Assembly (NCBI GenBank): GCA_041855445.1
Contig: JBHAEG010000041.1
Span: 1-46,700, forward strand
DNA from: Faucicola sp041855445
GTDB taxonomy: Bacteria > Pseudomonadota > Gammaproteobacteria > Pseudomonadales > Moraxellaceae
Direction of reading: 5' to 3'
Length of the DNA stretch: 46,700 nt
The notes below the pieces were generated by a model. That model did not search any database and was not told where the DNA came from. It saw only the letters and a list, made by a program, of their open reading frames with translations. Shown one piece after another: positions 32,611-41,009 of this stretch (positions within the stretch are counted from its first letter, which is position 1; the number at the start of each line of letters is the position of its first letter). Both the position numbers and the translations under genes were made by a program.

Positions 32611-34977
32611 TTAATTGTTGGTTTTAGCTAAGAAGAACCAAGTATCTAACACTGAATCAGGATTTAAAGATACTGAAGTAATGCCTTGCTCCATTAACCA
32701 CATTGCTAAATCTGGGTGGTCAGATGGGCCTTGTCCACAGATACCAATATACTTGCCTTGAGCGTTACAGGCATCAATTGCCATTTTTAACAGTTTTTTC
32801 ACTGCTGGGTCACGTTCATCAAATGATTGAGAGACGATGCCTGAGTCACGGTCTAACCCTAAAGTCAATTGGGTTAAATCATTTGAACCAATTGAGAAGC
32901 CATCAAAATATTGTAAAAACTCTTCAGCAAGTAGGGCGTTTGTTGGTAATTCACACATCATGATAATGCGTAAACCATTTTCACCACGTTTTAAACCGTT
33001 TTTCGCCAGTAATTCCATGACTTTTTCTGCTTCACCAGTCGTACGAACGAATGGTATCATGATTTCGACATTGGTTAAACCCATAGTGTCCCGCACATAT
33101 TTTAAGGCACGGCATTCTAATTCAAAACAATCACGGAAATTTTCAGAAACGTAACGACTTGCTCCACGGAAACCAAGCATTGGGTTTTCTTCTGATGGTT
33201 CGTATAGTTTACCACCAATTAAGTTGGCGTATTCGTTTGATTTAAAATCTGACATACGCACGATGACAGGTTTATCTTTAAATGCCACCGCAAGTGTCGC
33301 AATACCTTCGACCAATTTATCAACGTAAAAATCAACAGGTGACGCATAGCCTGCAATACGTTCTTGAATTGCTTGAGTAATTTCTCGAGGCAAGGTATTC
33401 ATGTTTAACAAGGCTTTTGGGTGAACGCCAATCATACGATTGATAATAAACTCTAAACGGGCTAAGCCAACGCCTTTATTTGGAATTTGAGCAAAACCAA
33501 AGGCACGGTCAGGATTACCAACGTTCATCATGATTTTAAAGGCAATTTCTGGCATTGATTCAATTGAGTTATTTTGTACCTCAAACGCTAATTTGCCTTC
33601 GTAAATAAAACCTGTATCACCTTCAGCACAAGAAACCGTTACTTCTTGACCATCTGTTAATAAATCAGTTGCATTACCACAACCAACAATTGCTGGTACG
33701 CCTAACTCACGGGCAATAATCGCTGCGTGACAAGTACGACCACCACGATTAGTAACAATCGCTGAGGCACGTTTCATGACAGGTTCCCAATCTGGGTCAG
33801 TCATGTCAGATACTAATACATCGCCATCTTGTACTTTATCCATTTCATGTACAGAATTGACAACACGAACTTTACCCGCTCCAATACGTTGTCCAATTGA
33901 ACGACCTTCACAGATAACATCGCCTTTTTCTTTTAAAATGTAACGTTCCATAACGTTATGATTTTCACGGCTTTTTACTGTTTCTGGGCGAGCTTGTACG
34001 ATAAATAATTTGCCACTATCACCATCTTTTGCCCATTCGATATCCATCGCATGACCATAATGTTTTTCAATAATTAAGGCTTGCTTGGCAAGTTCATGTA
34101 GTTCTTCATTGGTCAAAGCAAATTGATTGCGGTCAGCCTTTTCAACAGGCACGATTTTTGTTGATTTACCTGTTGTACCTGCATCACCATAAATCATTTT
34201 TTGTTGTTTACTACCCAAATTACGGCGAACAACCGCAGGCACACCTTTATTTAATAAGGTTTTTGAAATGTAGTACTCATCAGGATTTACTGCTCCTTGT
34301 ACCACCATTTCACCTAAACCATAGCTTGCCGTGATAAATACGATATCATCAAAGCCACTTTCTGTATCAATGGTAAACATGACCCCTGATGTACCCGTTT
34401 CTGAGCGAACCATACGCTGTACACCCGCTGATAATGCAACACCTGCATGTTCAAAGCCTTTATGCACACGATAAGCAATCGCACGGTCATTGTATAATGA
34501 AGCAAATACTTCTTTGATAGCAATTAAAATATTATCGATACCACGAATATTTAAGAAAGTTTCTTGCTGACCTGCAAAAGACGCATCTGGTAAATCTTCT
34601 GCTGTTGCCGATGAACGAACTGCCACTGCAATATCTTCACCTTGACTCATTTGAGCAAAAGCGTCACGAATTTCTTGTTCTAAATCTTTTGGCAACTCTT
34701 GAGCAATAATCATGTCACGGATTTTTTTACCTGTTTGGGTCAAAGCGTGAACATCATTAACATCTAAACCTTTTAATTCGTTGCTAATTTTTCCACTTAA
34801 CCCTGTGTCATGCAAGAATTTATTGAATGCTTCCGCTGTTGTGGCAAAACCACCTGGAACACTTACGCCTAAATCGGTTAAATGTCCAATCATTTCACCA
34901 AGTGATGCGTTTTTACCGCCTACTTTATCAATGTCGTTTTTGCCTAGTTTGTCGAGGGTGATGACTTGTGCGTTCAA
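32611..34977 (-). CDS. ppsA: Phosphoenolpyruvate synthase
   Basis: PpsA makes PEP from pyruvate and ATP for gluconeogenesis. The 788-aa protein is of standard length: N-terminal ATP-grasp (GGKNASLGEM at about 20-29, AVRSSATAEDLPDASFAGQQETFLN), the central phospho-His domain GGRTCHAAIIARELGVPAIVGC (about 410-431, catalytic His), and the C-terminal PEP-binding barrel with ELPTNALLAEEF, GFSIGSNDLTQLTLGLDRDS and GICGQGPSDHP. The start is a TTG codon with GGAG 8 bp upstream; no ATG fits better. It is divergent from ppsR, whose product inactivates or reactivates PpsA by phosphorylation of a Thr next to the catalytic His (the T in GGRTCH). Confidence 0.97.
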   Translation of the reverse strand: MNAQVITLDKLGKNDIDKVGGKNASLGEMIGHLTDLGVSVPGGFATTAEAFNKFLHDTGLSGKISNELKGLDVNDVHALTQTGKKIRDMIIAQELPKDLEQEIRDAFAQMSQGEDIAVAVRSSATAEDLPDASFAGQQETFLNIRGIDNILIAIKEVFASLYNDRAIAYRVHKGFEHAGVALSAGVQRMVRSETGTSGVMFTIDTESGFDDIVFITASYGLGEMVVQGAVNPDEYYISKTLLNKGVPAVVRRNLGSKQQKMIYGDAGTTGKSTKIVPVEKADRNQFALTNEELHELAKQALIIEKHYGHAMDIEWAKDGDSGKLFIVQARPETVKSRENHNVMERYILKEKGDVICEGRSIGQRIGAGKVRVVNSVHEMDKVQDGDVLVSDMTDPDWEPVMKRASAIVTNRGGRTCHAAIIARELGVPAIVGCGNATDLLTDGQEVTVSCAEGDTGFIYEGKLAFEVQNNSIESMPEIAFKIMMNVGNPDRAFGFAQIPNKGVGLARLEFIINRMIGVHPKALLNMNTLPREITQAIQERIAGYASPVDFYVDKLVEGIATLAVAFKDKPVIVRMSDFKSNEYANLIGGKLYEPSEENPMLGFRGASRYVSENFRDCFELECRALKYVRDTMGLTNVEIMIPFVRTTGEAEKVMELLAKNGLKRGENGLRIIMMCELPTNALLAEEFLQYFDGFSIGSNDLTQLTLGLDRDSGIVSQSFDERDPAVKKLLKMAIDACNAQGKYIGICGQGPSDHPDLAMWLMEQGITSVSLNPDSVLDTWFFLAKTNN

Positions 34978-35089
34978 TGTGATAACTCCAAAAAATAAGG
35001 TTATTTCTATAAGATTATAACGATAATATTATAAAAATTCGAGTGCTATCTGCATTTTTATTATAAATTTTTACGTTTTTTTTACAGTT

Positions 35090-35104
35090 AGTTATTGAAT
35101 AACT
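35090..35104. promoter_or_regulatory. Palindrome in the ppsA-ppsR intergenic region
   Basis: AGTTATT-G-AATAACT is a perfect 7-bp inverted repeat with a 1-bp centre, lying about 113 bp before ppsA and about 146 bp before ppsR. It could be a regulator site shared by both genes. It does not match the Cra consensus. Confidence 0.35.
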
Positions 35105-35154
35105 TGATATTTCATTATTTTTTCATTGATTTACATAAAACCAAAGTCATTTTG

Positions 35155-35184
35155 TTGGCAGAATTTCGTTGATTTGCGTATAAT
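35155..35184 (+). promoter_or_regulatory. Candidate ppsR promoter
   Basis: TTGGCA (35155-35160), an 18-bp spacer with an extended-type TGCG just before the -10, and TATAAT (35179-35184) precede the ppsR start by about 66 bp. The -10 is a perfect consensus. Confidence 0.6.
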
Positions 35185-35250
35185 AGCAAAATATTTACAA
35201 GATGTGCTGGACTTTTGTTAGCCAAACAAAGTTTTCATAGGATTATCGTC

Positions 35251-36135
35251 ATGCAAATAAGCCAAATTCGAGCCACCATTCAAAATAAAGAGGCACTCAC
35301 TCTTAATAATTCAGCCGTAATTCGTAGTGCTTTTTTTATTTCTGATGGCACGGCGATTACTTCAGAAACGTTAGGGCGTTCTATTTTAAGTCAATTTCCT
35401 TCAGTGCCTTTTGCAACACGAGTTATTCCTTATGTTGATACACTAGAACGAGCAGATGAGGCAGTACATCAAATTAATTTGGCTTATCAACGAGATGGCT
35501 TATTACCATTTGTATTTGATACCATTGTAGACCCTGTCATTCGTGAACGAATTAATTCAGCCAATGCGTGTAATCTTGACATGTATGAAGGATTAATAGG
35601 ACGTATCTCAGAAGAAATCGGCGTAGCACCTGCATTACACGCAGGATTTGCTCATAATAATGTTGATTCTGAAACTTATAAAGCTCGTATCGATGCAGTA
35701 CATTTTGCCTTAGATAATGATGATGGCGCAAGAACTCATCATTATAATATGGCAGATATTATCTTAATTGGCGTTTCTCGCTCAGGAAAAACGCCAACAT
35801 CTTTATATTTAGCGTTACAATTTGGCATTCGGGCTGCAAATTATCCATTAACTGAAGATGATTTATACGAAAATCAATTACCTAAAATCTTACAGCCATA
35901 TCGAGATAAATTATTTGGCTTAGTCATTGACACAGACCGTCTAGTTAAAATTCGTCATGAACGCCGTGCAGGTAGCCGTTATGCCAGTTATCAGCAATGC
36001 CAACAAGAATTACGAGCAATTCAAGGCATCTATATATCACAAGGCATTCCTAATATTGACGTTTCAGAAATGTCAATTGAAGAAATCGCTACTCGTATTT
36101 TACAAATGACAGGATTGAAACGCCGAATTAGCTAG
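35251..36135 (+). CDS. ppsR: PEP synthase regulatory protein (bifunctional kinase/pyrophosphorylase)
   Basis: This DUF299-family protein uses ADP to phosphorylate, and phosphate to dephosphorylate, a Thr next to the PpsA catalytic His, switching PEP synthase off and on. The 294-aa protein has the family start SAFFISDGTAITSETLGRSIL (about 23-43), a P-loop GVSRSGKTPTSLYLA (about 169-183), and the C-terminal HERRAGSRYASYQQC with GIPNIDVSEMSIEEIATRIL. ATG 35251, with AGGA upstream, is preferred to a longer frame from 35215. Its divergent position next to ppsA is the usual one. Confidence 0.96.
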   Translation: MQISQIRATIQNKEALTLNNSAVIRSAFFISDGTAITSETLGRSILSQFPSVPFATRVIPYVDTLERADEAVHQINLAYQRDGLLPFVFDTIVDPVIRERINSANACNLDMYEGLIGRISEEIGVAPALHAGFAHNNVDSETYKARIDAVHFALDNDDGARTHHYNMADIILIGVSRSGKTPTSLYLALQFGIRAANYPLTEDDLYENQLPKILQPYRDKLFGLVIDTDRLVKIRHERRAGSRYASYQQCQQELRAIQGIYISQGIPNIDVSEMSIEEIATRILQMTGLKRRIS

Positions 36136-36159
36136 ATAACCGCCAAAAAAGGGAATAAT

Positions 36160-36531
36160 ATGCAAAAAAGTTTATTATTTGTAATGTTGTGTAGTGGATT
36201 GGCATTGGCTGGCTGTCAATCTAAACGTATCAAAAATGAAATTGTAGTCAATAGTCCTGAAATTGCCCCTGAAGTTCAATTAGGTAACAGTCAAATTTTA
36301 ACGATATTGCCACAAAGAGTTGCCTGTTCAACACCAACCCCAATGCAATGTTATATTGCTAAAGTACAAGATGTGACGGTTGCTCCATTCCAAATTCCTT
36401 ATTTATGGATTGATAATTTTACTGCACTTCCCAATACACTTTATCAAATTGAAGTGAAACCTTATGTCACCAAAGAAGATGGCAAAATGACAGGCAAATG
36501 GGCATTGCAACGCATTGTTTCACAAAACTAA
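36160..36531 (+). CDS. DUF4377-like lipoprotein
   Basis: This 123-aa protein has a lipoprotein signal (LALAG|C, Cys19). The mature part reads CSTPTPMQCYIAKVQDVTVAPFQIPYLWIDNFTALPNTLYQIEVKPY, which fits the DUF4377/META-associated pattern of a Cys-Pro-Met-Cys pair followed by an 'I..F....G..Y.l.V' strand. Function is unknown; relatives are periplasmic or outer-membrane lipoproteins linked to stress resistance in HslJ/META families. It follows ppsR by 24 bp and precedes sthA by 32 bp on the same strand. Confidence 0.7.
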   Translation: MQKSLLFVMLCSGLALAGCQSKRIKNEIVVNSPEIAPEVQLGNSQILTILPQRVACSTPTPMQCYIAKVQDVTVAPFQIPYLWIDNFTALPNTLYQIEVKPYVTKEDGKMTGKWALQRIVSQN

Positions 36532-36563
36532 CAAGATATATTGTTAAACAATTAGGTCATAAA

Positions 36564-38204
36564 ATGTCTAAATCTAAAAAGAAACGAGGAAATAACACTG
36601 TGACAACAGATAAAACTTTAGAAAAAGAAAATCAACAACCATCAATTTCTGAATTAAATGCTGTCAAATCCAATATGCAACAAGCCAATACTGACAGCGT
36701 CACCTTATCCAACAAATCTGGCCACTTTGAAGAAACCATTCACTTTGATTTAATTAGTCCACTTGATAACACTCGCATTCACCTAGAACGACACAAACGC
36801 CAAGAAAAAGTTCAACATGACTATGAATATGATGCTGTCGTGATTGGAGCAGGCCCTGCTGGTGAAGCTGCTGCAATGAAGCTTGCTAAAAGTGGTAAAA
36901 AAGTTGTTGTCATTGACCCTCGTAAACAAGTGGGCGGTAACTGTACTCATGTTGGCACAATTCCAAGTAAAGCTCTACGTCAATCTGTATATCATATTTT
37001 AAGTAGTCGCCGTGACCCAATTTTAAATCAAGGCAGTGATTATCATTTAATCCCATTAAATAGAGTATTAAGTAAAGCTCGTGATGTTGTACGTTTACAA
37101 GTAGAAACTCACACCCGTTTTTATGAAAGAAATCAAGTACAACTTATTCATGGTTGGGCAAGTTTTAAAGATAAACATACACTACACATTGATATGATTG
37201 ATGGAACGGAACAAAATATCACTTTTGATAAAGCGATTATTACCGTTGGTAGTCGTCCTTATCGCCCACATTTGTTAAATTTTGACCACCCTCGAGTTTT
37301 TGACTCTGATAAAATTTTACAAATGGATTATGTTGTACAACGTATTATTATTTATGGTGCAGGGGTCATTGGCTGTGAGTATGCGTCAATCTTTACAGGG
37401 CTGGGTTATAAAGTTGATTTAATTAACACGCAAGAGCAGTTATTAAGCTACTTAGATTCAGAAATTTCAGACGCATTGTCACATGATTTCCGTCAATTTG
37501 GCGTACTTATTCGTAATAATGAGGAAATTGACCATTTAGAAACTTTTGATGATTGCGTTATTTTATATCTAAAAAGTGGTAAAAAAATCAAATCTGATGC
37601 GATTTTATGGTGTAATGGACGTTCAGGCAACACTGACAGCCTTAACCTTGATGCAATTGGACTAAAAGCCAATAATCGAGGACAACTCAAAGTCAATGAA
37701 CATTATCAAACTAGTATTGATAATATTTATGCAGCAGGTGATGTCATTGGTTGGCCTGCTTTAGCTTCAGCTGCCTATGACCAAGGGCGTTGTGCAGCGG
37801 CTTACATGGTTGGTGATGAAAACGCAAAGCCTGTGTACAGTGTACCTATTGGAATTTACACCATTCCAGAAATTTCAAGCATCGGTAAAACAGAAAAACA
37901 ACTAACAGAAGAACGTGTTCCATATGAGGTGGGTCAAGCATTTTTTAAACACCTTGCACGAGCCCAAATTATTGGTGAACGTAGTGGTGTCTTAAAAATT
38001 TTATTTCACCGTGAAACACTAGAAATTTTAGGTATTCACTGTTATGGCAATCATGCGTCAGAAATTATTCATATTGGTCAGGCAGTGATGGAGAGTAAAG
38101 GTGGTAATACGCTTGAGTATTTTATTAATACTACCTTTAATTATCCAACGATGGCAGAGGCTTATCGTGTTGCAGCGTTAAATGGCTTAAACCGAGTATT
38201 TTAA
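36564..38204 (+). CDS. sthA: Soluble pyridine nucleotide transhydrogenase SthA-like, N-terminally extended
   Basis: SthA is an FAD enzyme that moves reducing equivalents between NADPH and NADH. The 546-aa protein has FAD motif VVIGAGPAGEAAAMKLAKSG (GxGxxG at 95-100), the SthA-type active region VGGNCTHVGTIPSKALRQ with a single Cys (no CxxxxC redox pair), the NAD motif IIYGAGVIGCEYASIF, and the dimerisation domain with HCYGNHASEIIHIGQ. Compared with the 466-aa E. coli enzyme it carries about 80 extra N-terminal residues, polar and Lys-rich (MSKSKKKRGN...), probably disordered. ATG 36564 is preferred to an in-frame start at 36498 inside the lipoprotein gene. No clear terminator with a T-run follows. 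Confidence 0.92.
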   Translation: MSKSKKKRGNNTVTTDKTLEKENQQPSISELNAVKSNMQQANTDSVTLSNKSGHFEETIHFDLISPLDNTRIHLERHKRQEKVQHDYEYDAVVIGAGPAGEAAAMKLAKSGKKVVVIDPRKQVGGNCTHVGTIPSKALRQSVYHILSSRRDPILNQGSDYHLIPLNRVLSKARDVVRLQVETHTRFYERNQVQLIHGWASFKDKHTLHIDMIDGTEQNITFDKAIITVGSRPYRPHLLNFDHPRVFDSDKILQMDYVVQRIIIYGAGVIGCEYASIFTGLGYKVDLINTQEQLLSYLDSEISDALSHDFRQFGVLIRNNEEIDHLETFDDCVILYLKSGKKIKSDAILWCNGRSGNTDSLNLDAIGLKANNRGQLKVNEHYQTSIDNIYAAGDVIGWPALASAAYDQGRCAAAYMVGDENAKPVYSVPIGIYTIPEISSIGKTEKQLTEERVPYEVGQAFFKHLARAQIIGERSGVLKILFHRETLEILGIHCYGNHASEIIHIGQAVMESKGGNTLEYFINTTFNYPTMAEAYRVAALNGLNRVF

Positions 38205-38212
38205 GACACGGT

Positions 38213-38255
38213 AAAGAATTTTGATGATTTATTTAGATTTATGTCAAAATTCTTT
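38213..38255 (+). other. 12-bp inverted repeat after sthA
   Basis: AAAGAATTTTGA (38213-38224) and TCAAAATTCTTT (38244-38255) are perfect complements with a 19-nt loop, starting 8 bp after the sthA stop. It would form an AT-rich hairpin but lacks a T-run on the plus strand, so it is at best a 3'-end stabiliser or an atypical terminator. Confidence 0.4.
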
Positions 38256-38413
38256 CCAAAAAAGTCGATTAACTGCTAAAAGCGATAAAAAGTTTACAAT
38301 ATTAACAACTAATATACTGATTTTTATTGTGCAATAAATCAAGATTTGTATAAAATATACTACAGTTATTTATGAATATTTTTTTTCATAAGATAAACTC
38401 AATAATTGGTAAA

Positions 38414-38455
38414 TTGACTAACTACTTAGTAGATTTATTAATTATTGCCCCCCCC
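38414..38455 (+). promoter_or_regulatory. Putative promoter region with palindrome and C8 tract
   Basis: TTGACT at 38414-38419 is a candidate -35. A palindrome CTACT-T-AGTAG (38422-38432) lies directly downstream in the spacer, followed by an AT-rich -10 zone (TTATTAAT, 38435-38442). A run of eight C (38448-38455) lies near the expected start point, about 36 bp before the TetR ATG. The palindrome is a likely operator; the C tract is discussed as a finding. Confidence 0.45.
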
Positions 38456-38490
38456 TACTTATTTTTTTTACTTCATAGGAGAGTCTTAAT

Positions 38491-39180
38491 ATGTCTAGTA
38501 CATACGATGACAAAATTGAGGATATTTTGGAGAACTCTGAGTTAGCAAAATGCTTAGTACCAAATAAATTTAAATTTACTAGCCAACAAGGACGTTTACG
38601 CCGTCAAAAATTATTGGCAGCAGCAAAAGAATTAAGCGAAACTCGCCGTATTAATCAAATTACCCTTGCTGACGTTTGCGAAAGAGCAGGTATTCCTCGT
38701 GCGTCTGCATACCATTTTTTCCCAAATGTTCAGGCAGTATTTTTAGCATTACGCTTTTTAAATGCAACAGAAATCTTCACTGGCTTACAAAGCGTTGAAG
38801 CTAGAGACTACAATAGCTGGCAAGAATATGTCACTGCAATGACTGAAAAAGCTATGCAAGTTACCCAAGTCGACCCAACCGTTGCTCGCTTAATCTACGA
38901 AACAAATACCCCAGAATTTGAATTCCGTGATTTTAACAGCGATATAGAAAAACGTGTAGTTGAGTTAGTTTATAAAAAACTATCTGAAGTTTATAAAATG
39001 CCAGCGTTTGATGATATTCAAAAACAGCTATTGATTGCCTTTAGCATCGTAAAAGGTATCTATACAGTAGGATATCGTCAAGAAGGAAAACTAACAAAAT
39101 ACTACTACCAAGAAGCCGTTACTGCTGTATTATCTTACTTACAAAACCATTTACCAAAAGAGTTGCCTCGTCAAGGCTAA
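38491..39180 (+). CDS. TetR-family transcriptional regulator
   Basis: This 229-aa TetR-type regulator has an N-terminal extension of about 30 residues before the HTH (RRQKLLAAAKELSETRRINQITLADVCERAGIPRASAYHFFPN, about 35-78), where ITLADVCERAGIPRASAYHFF is the recognition region. The C-terminal ligand domain has no diagnostic motif. TAGGAG lies 10 bp before ATG. It is a single-gene unit with a hairpin terminator after it. The palindrome in its promoter suggests autoregulation. Targets are not obvious: upstream sthA is on the same strand and ends about 290 bp earlier, and the entericidin-like gene downstream is convergent. Confidence 0.9.
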   Translation: MSSTYDDKIEDILENSELAKCLVPNKFKFTSQQGRLRRQKLLAAAKELSETRRINQITLADVCERAGIPRASAYHFFPNVQAVFLALRFLNATEIFTGLQSVEARDYNSWQEYVTAMTEKAMQVTQVDPTVARLIYETNTPEFEFRDFNSDIEKRVVELVYKKLSEVYKMPAFDDIQKQLLIAFSIVKGIYTVGYRQEGKLTKYYYQEAVTAVLSYLQNHLPKELPRQG

Positions 39181-39204
39181 AGCTAATACTCAAATGCTTA
39201 AAAG

Positions 39205-39227
39205 AGTCCATCAAATGATGGACTTTT
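39205..39227 (+). terminator. Bidirectional terminator after the TetR gene
   Basis: AGTCCATC (39205-39212) and GATGGACT (39217-39224) form a perfect 8-bp stem around AAAT, flanked by AAAAG on the left and TTTT on the right. It can end the TetR gene on the plus strand and the entericidin-like gene on the minus strand. Confidence 0.75.
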
Positions 39228-39240
39228 CTGTTCAATGAGT

Positions 39241-39381
39241 TTATAGTTTCTTTTCAACTTTTTCGGCAGTTTTTGAAACAGCTTCCCCTGTTTTTGATAC
39301 GTCTTTGCCAAGACCTTTAATGGTGTTACAACCTGTTAAAACAAACATTGCTGTTATAGATACAATGATAAATTTTTTCAT
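39241..39381 (-). CDS. Entericidin-like small lipoprotein
   Basis: A 46-aa ORF with AAGGA 9 bp before its ATG. It has a signal peptide FIIVSITAMFVLTG|C with lipobox Cys18, then NTIKGLGKDVSKTGEAV, which is the entericidin EcnA/EcnB pattern (CNTxxGxGxDxxxxGxxV). It ends in a Lys/Glu helix. Entericidins are tiny outer-membrane lipoproteins; the E. coli EcnAB pair was described as toxin and antidote linked to stationary-phase lysis, while isolated members are very common and mostly untested. Only one copy is present here. It is too short for many gene callers. Confidence 0.88.
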   Translation of the reverse strand: MKKFIIVSITAMFVLTGCNTIKGLGKDVSKTGEAVSKTAEKVEKKL

Positions 39382-39518
39382 GTGTATTTTCCTTGAGTTT
39401 GTGAAATAATACTTCATTATTAAACAGGGTGAACGTTGTCACTATGGTAAAAATGTAATTAAATATTTCTATTTTATTGCTGATTTGTTAGTAATCATCT
39501 GAATTTTAGGTAAGTAAA

Positions 39519-40043
39519 GTGATACATATTGTATTAATTGAACCCAAAATGCCCAGTAATACTGGTAATATTATTCGATTATGTGCTAATACTGGTGCCA
39601 AATTACACTTGGTAAAACCGTTAGCTTTTGATTTAGATGATAAAAAATTACGGCGAGCAGGGTTAGATTATCATGAATGGGCAGAATTACAAGTTCATGA
39701 CAATTGGCAAAAAGCAAAGCAATATTTACAAGATTGTAAAATTGAACGTATTGTTGCTTTAACAACAAAATTAAGTCAATCTTTATATGAACAAGATTTT
39801 AATCAAATACAAAATATTGCTTTAGTATTTGGTTCAGAAACGGCTGGACTAAGTGAAGAAATTCGCATGGATATTGGTCAAAATAATTGGTTACGTTTAC
39901 CAATGTTACCCAATTCACGTAGCTTAAATCTATCAAATAGTGTCGCTATTACATTGTTTGAAGTATGGCGACAACAAGGGTTTATTGGAGATACGGGACA
40001 AAGTATCGGATATGATAATCTAACACCATATAGTCCCAAATAA
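39519..40043 (+). CDS. trmL: tRNA (cytidine/uridine-34 2'-O)-methyltransferase TrmL
   Basis: TrmL is a SPOUT-family methyltransferase that 2'-O-methylates the wobble base (position 34) of leucine tRNAs. The 174-aa protein begins IHIVLIEPKMPSNTGNIIRLCANTGAKLHLVKP, the TrmL/YibK signature. The knotted C-terminal half shows ALVFGSETAGLSEEI and LRLPMLPNSRSLNLSNSVAITLFEVWRQ. The start is GTG with TTAGG upstream; an ATG would begin only after the conserved N-terminus, so GTG is secure. It converges with tusE; its presence next to the tus genes groups two wobble-modification activities. Confidence 0.95.
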   Translation: MIHIVLIEPKMPSNTGNIIRLCANTGAKLHLVKPLAFDLDDKKLRRAGLDYHEWAELQVHDNWQKAKQYLQDCKIERIVALTTKLSQSLYEQDFNQIQNIALVFGSETAGLSEEIRMDIGQNNWLRLPMLPNSRSLNLSNSVAITLFEVWRQQGFIGDTGQSIGYDNLTPYSPK

Positions 40044-40059
40044 TTTTATAGAAATAACA

Positions 40060-40380
40060 CTATAGACAATTTGCAGGTTTTGGTAAGCCTGCAATTCGAT
40101 TAACATGTCGAGCCACCAAGCCAGTATTAAACAACCGTTGTAATTTTGTATTTGTGATGGCAAGCTCTGGTAATTGTTGCGATAAATATTTGATTAATGG
40201 ACGTGTTGTCGCAGAATGACCAAAATTTGTGTAATATTGTTGGGCAATATTTAAAATTGCAAAATGCTCTTCGGTTAAAGTCACATTTAATGTATCCGCC
40301 AATCGTTGAGCGACCTCTGGTGTCCAATCTTGTAAACCGATTAAATGTCCATCATCATCAAGTTGTGGTAATTCTTGCAT
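40060..40380 (-). CDS. tusE: Sulfur relay protein TusE (DsrC-like)
   Basis: TusE takes persulfide sulfur from TusBCD and passes it to MnmA for 2-thiouridine at wobble U34. The 106-aa protein has DDDGHLIGLQDWTPEVAQRLA near the N-terminus and ends LPKPANCL, whose penultimate Cys105 is the sulfur-accepting residue. A second DsrC-type Cys of dissimilatory enzymes (about 10 residues earlier) is absent, fitting a TusE rather than a DsrC role. It is the last gene of tusD-C-B-E on the minus strand, 9 bp after tusB. Confidence 0.95.
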   Translation of the reverse strand: MQELPQLDDDGHLIGLQDWTPEVAQRLADTLNVTLTEEHFAILNIAQQYYTNFGHSATTRPLIKYLSQQLPELAITNTKLQRLFNTGLVARHVNRIAGLPKPANCL

Positions 40381-40389
40381 AAAAATCCT

Positions 40390-40692
40390 TTAATAACCAA
40401 AACTTAAAGTAACAACTCGATGTTGCTGGCTCAGATATAACCATTGTTGATTGTCAATAACATTTCCCTGTATCACAGTGATTTGAAATCGTTCAATATC
40501 AGTTGATAATAATAGTAAATCGCCATGTAATTGATATTGTTTCAATAAATCTGCAATGACTTGATTAAGATGCACTGTTTTAGCAATGAGTAACAGTTTA
40601 TCATCAGTTTGCCAAATTTTTGTTAATTTATCAAAAACTTGGGGCAGTTGGCTCATGGTGGTGTATAGCTGATATAATGTTGTCATAATCAT
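40390..40692 (-). CDS. tusB: Sulfur relay protein TusB (DsrH-like)
   Basis: This is the TusB subunit of the TusBCD complex that carries sulfur from IscS/TusA to TusE. The 100-aa product is of normal size. It is poorly conserved as usual for TusB, with TDDKLLLIAKTVHL and the C-terminal WLYLSQQHRVVTLSFGY, and it lacks a clear Cys, as known for many TusB proteins. Identity rests largely on gene order tusD-tusC-tusB-tusE. The first ATG overlaps the tusC stop by one base (TAATG); a second in-frame ATG is two codons later. Confidence 0.88.
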   Translation of the reverse strand: MIMTTLYQLYTTMSQLPQVFDKLTKIWQTDDKLLLIAKTVHLNQVIADLLKQYQLHGDLLLLSTDIERFQITVIQGNVIDNQQWLYLSQQHRVVTLSFGY

Positions 40693-41000
40693 TAAAAATT
40701 TAAAATACTATCAAAATTATCTAAATAAATTTTTTCAGGCAATGCTGATAAATTACTTTGTAATGGTGGATATACAATCGAAGACAAATCGAGCGTTGTC
40801 CATGCTGGTGGCATATCGTATAAATCTAAGGAAGTTAGCATTTTTGTCAGCTGATGATTGTATGAATACAGTAAATTTGTCATGTCGTCACCTAGCCATA
40901 ACTGAATGTGATGGTCAAATGAGGCAAGAGCAAATGCTAATGATAACCCTTCATGGCATAATTGCTCGTTTGACGATTGTAGTTGAATGAGTATTTTCAT
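40692..41000 (-). CDS. tusC: Sulfur relay protein TusC (DsrF-like)
   Basis: This is the TusC subunit of TusBCD. The 102-aa protein shows the DsrE/F-type fold pattern: an N-terminal strand MKILIQLQSS, a helix with EGLSLAFALASFDHHIQLWLGDDM, and C-terminal YLDNFDSIL. No Cys is placed as in TusD. It is located between tusD and tusB. It starts 9 bp after the tusD end and ends overlapping tusB by one base. Confidence 0.9.
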   Translation of the reverse strand: MKILIQLQSSNEQLCHEGLSLAFALASFDHHIQLWLGDDMTNLLYSYNHQLTKMLTSLDLYDMPPAWTTLDLSSIVYPPLQSNLSALPEKIYLDNFDSILNF

Positions 41001-41009
41001 AATTTTTTC

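Noticed and set aside
36564..38204. Mercuric reductase or lipoamide dehydrogenase
   Set aside because: The region after the FAD motif has a single Cys (GGNCTHVGTIPSKAL) rather than the CxxxxC redox pair; the sequence fits SthA.
38213..38255. Rho-independent terminator of sthA
   Set aside because: The 12-bp arms are perfect, but the stem is AT-rich, the loop is 19 nt and there is no T-run after it on the plus strand.
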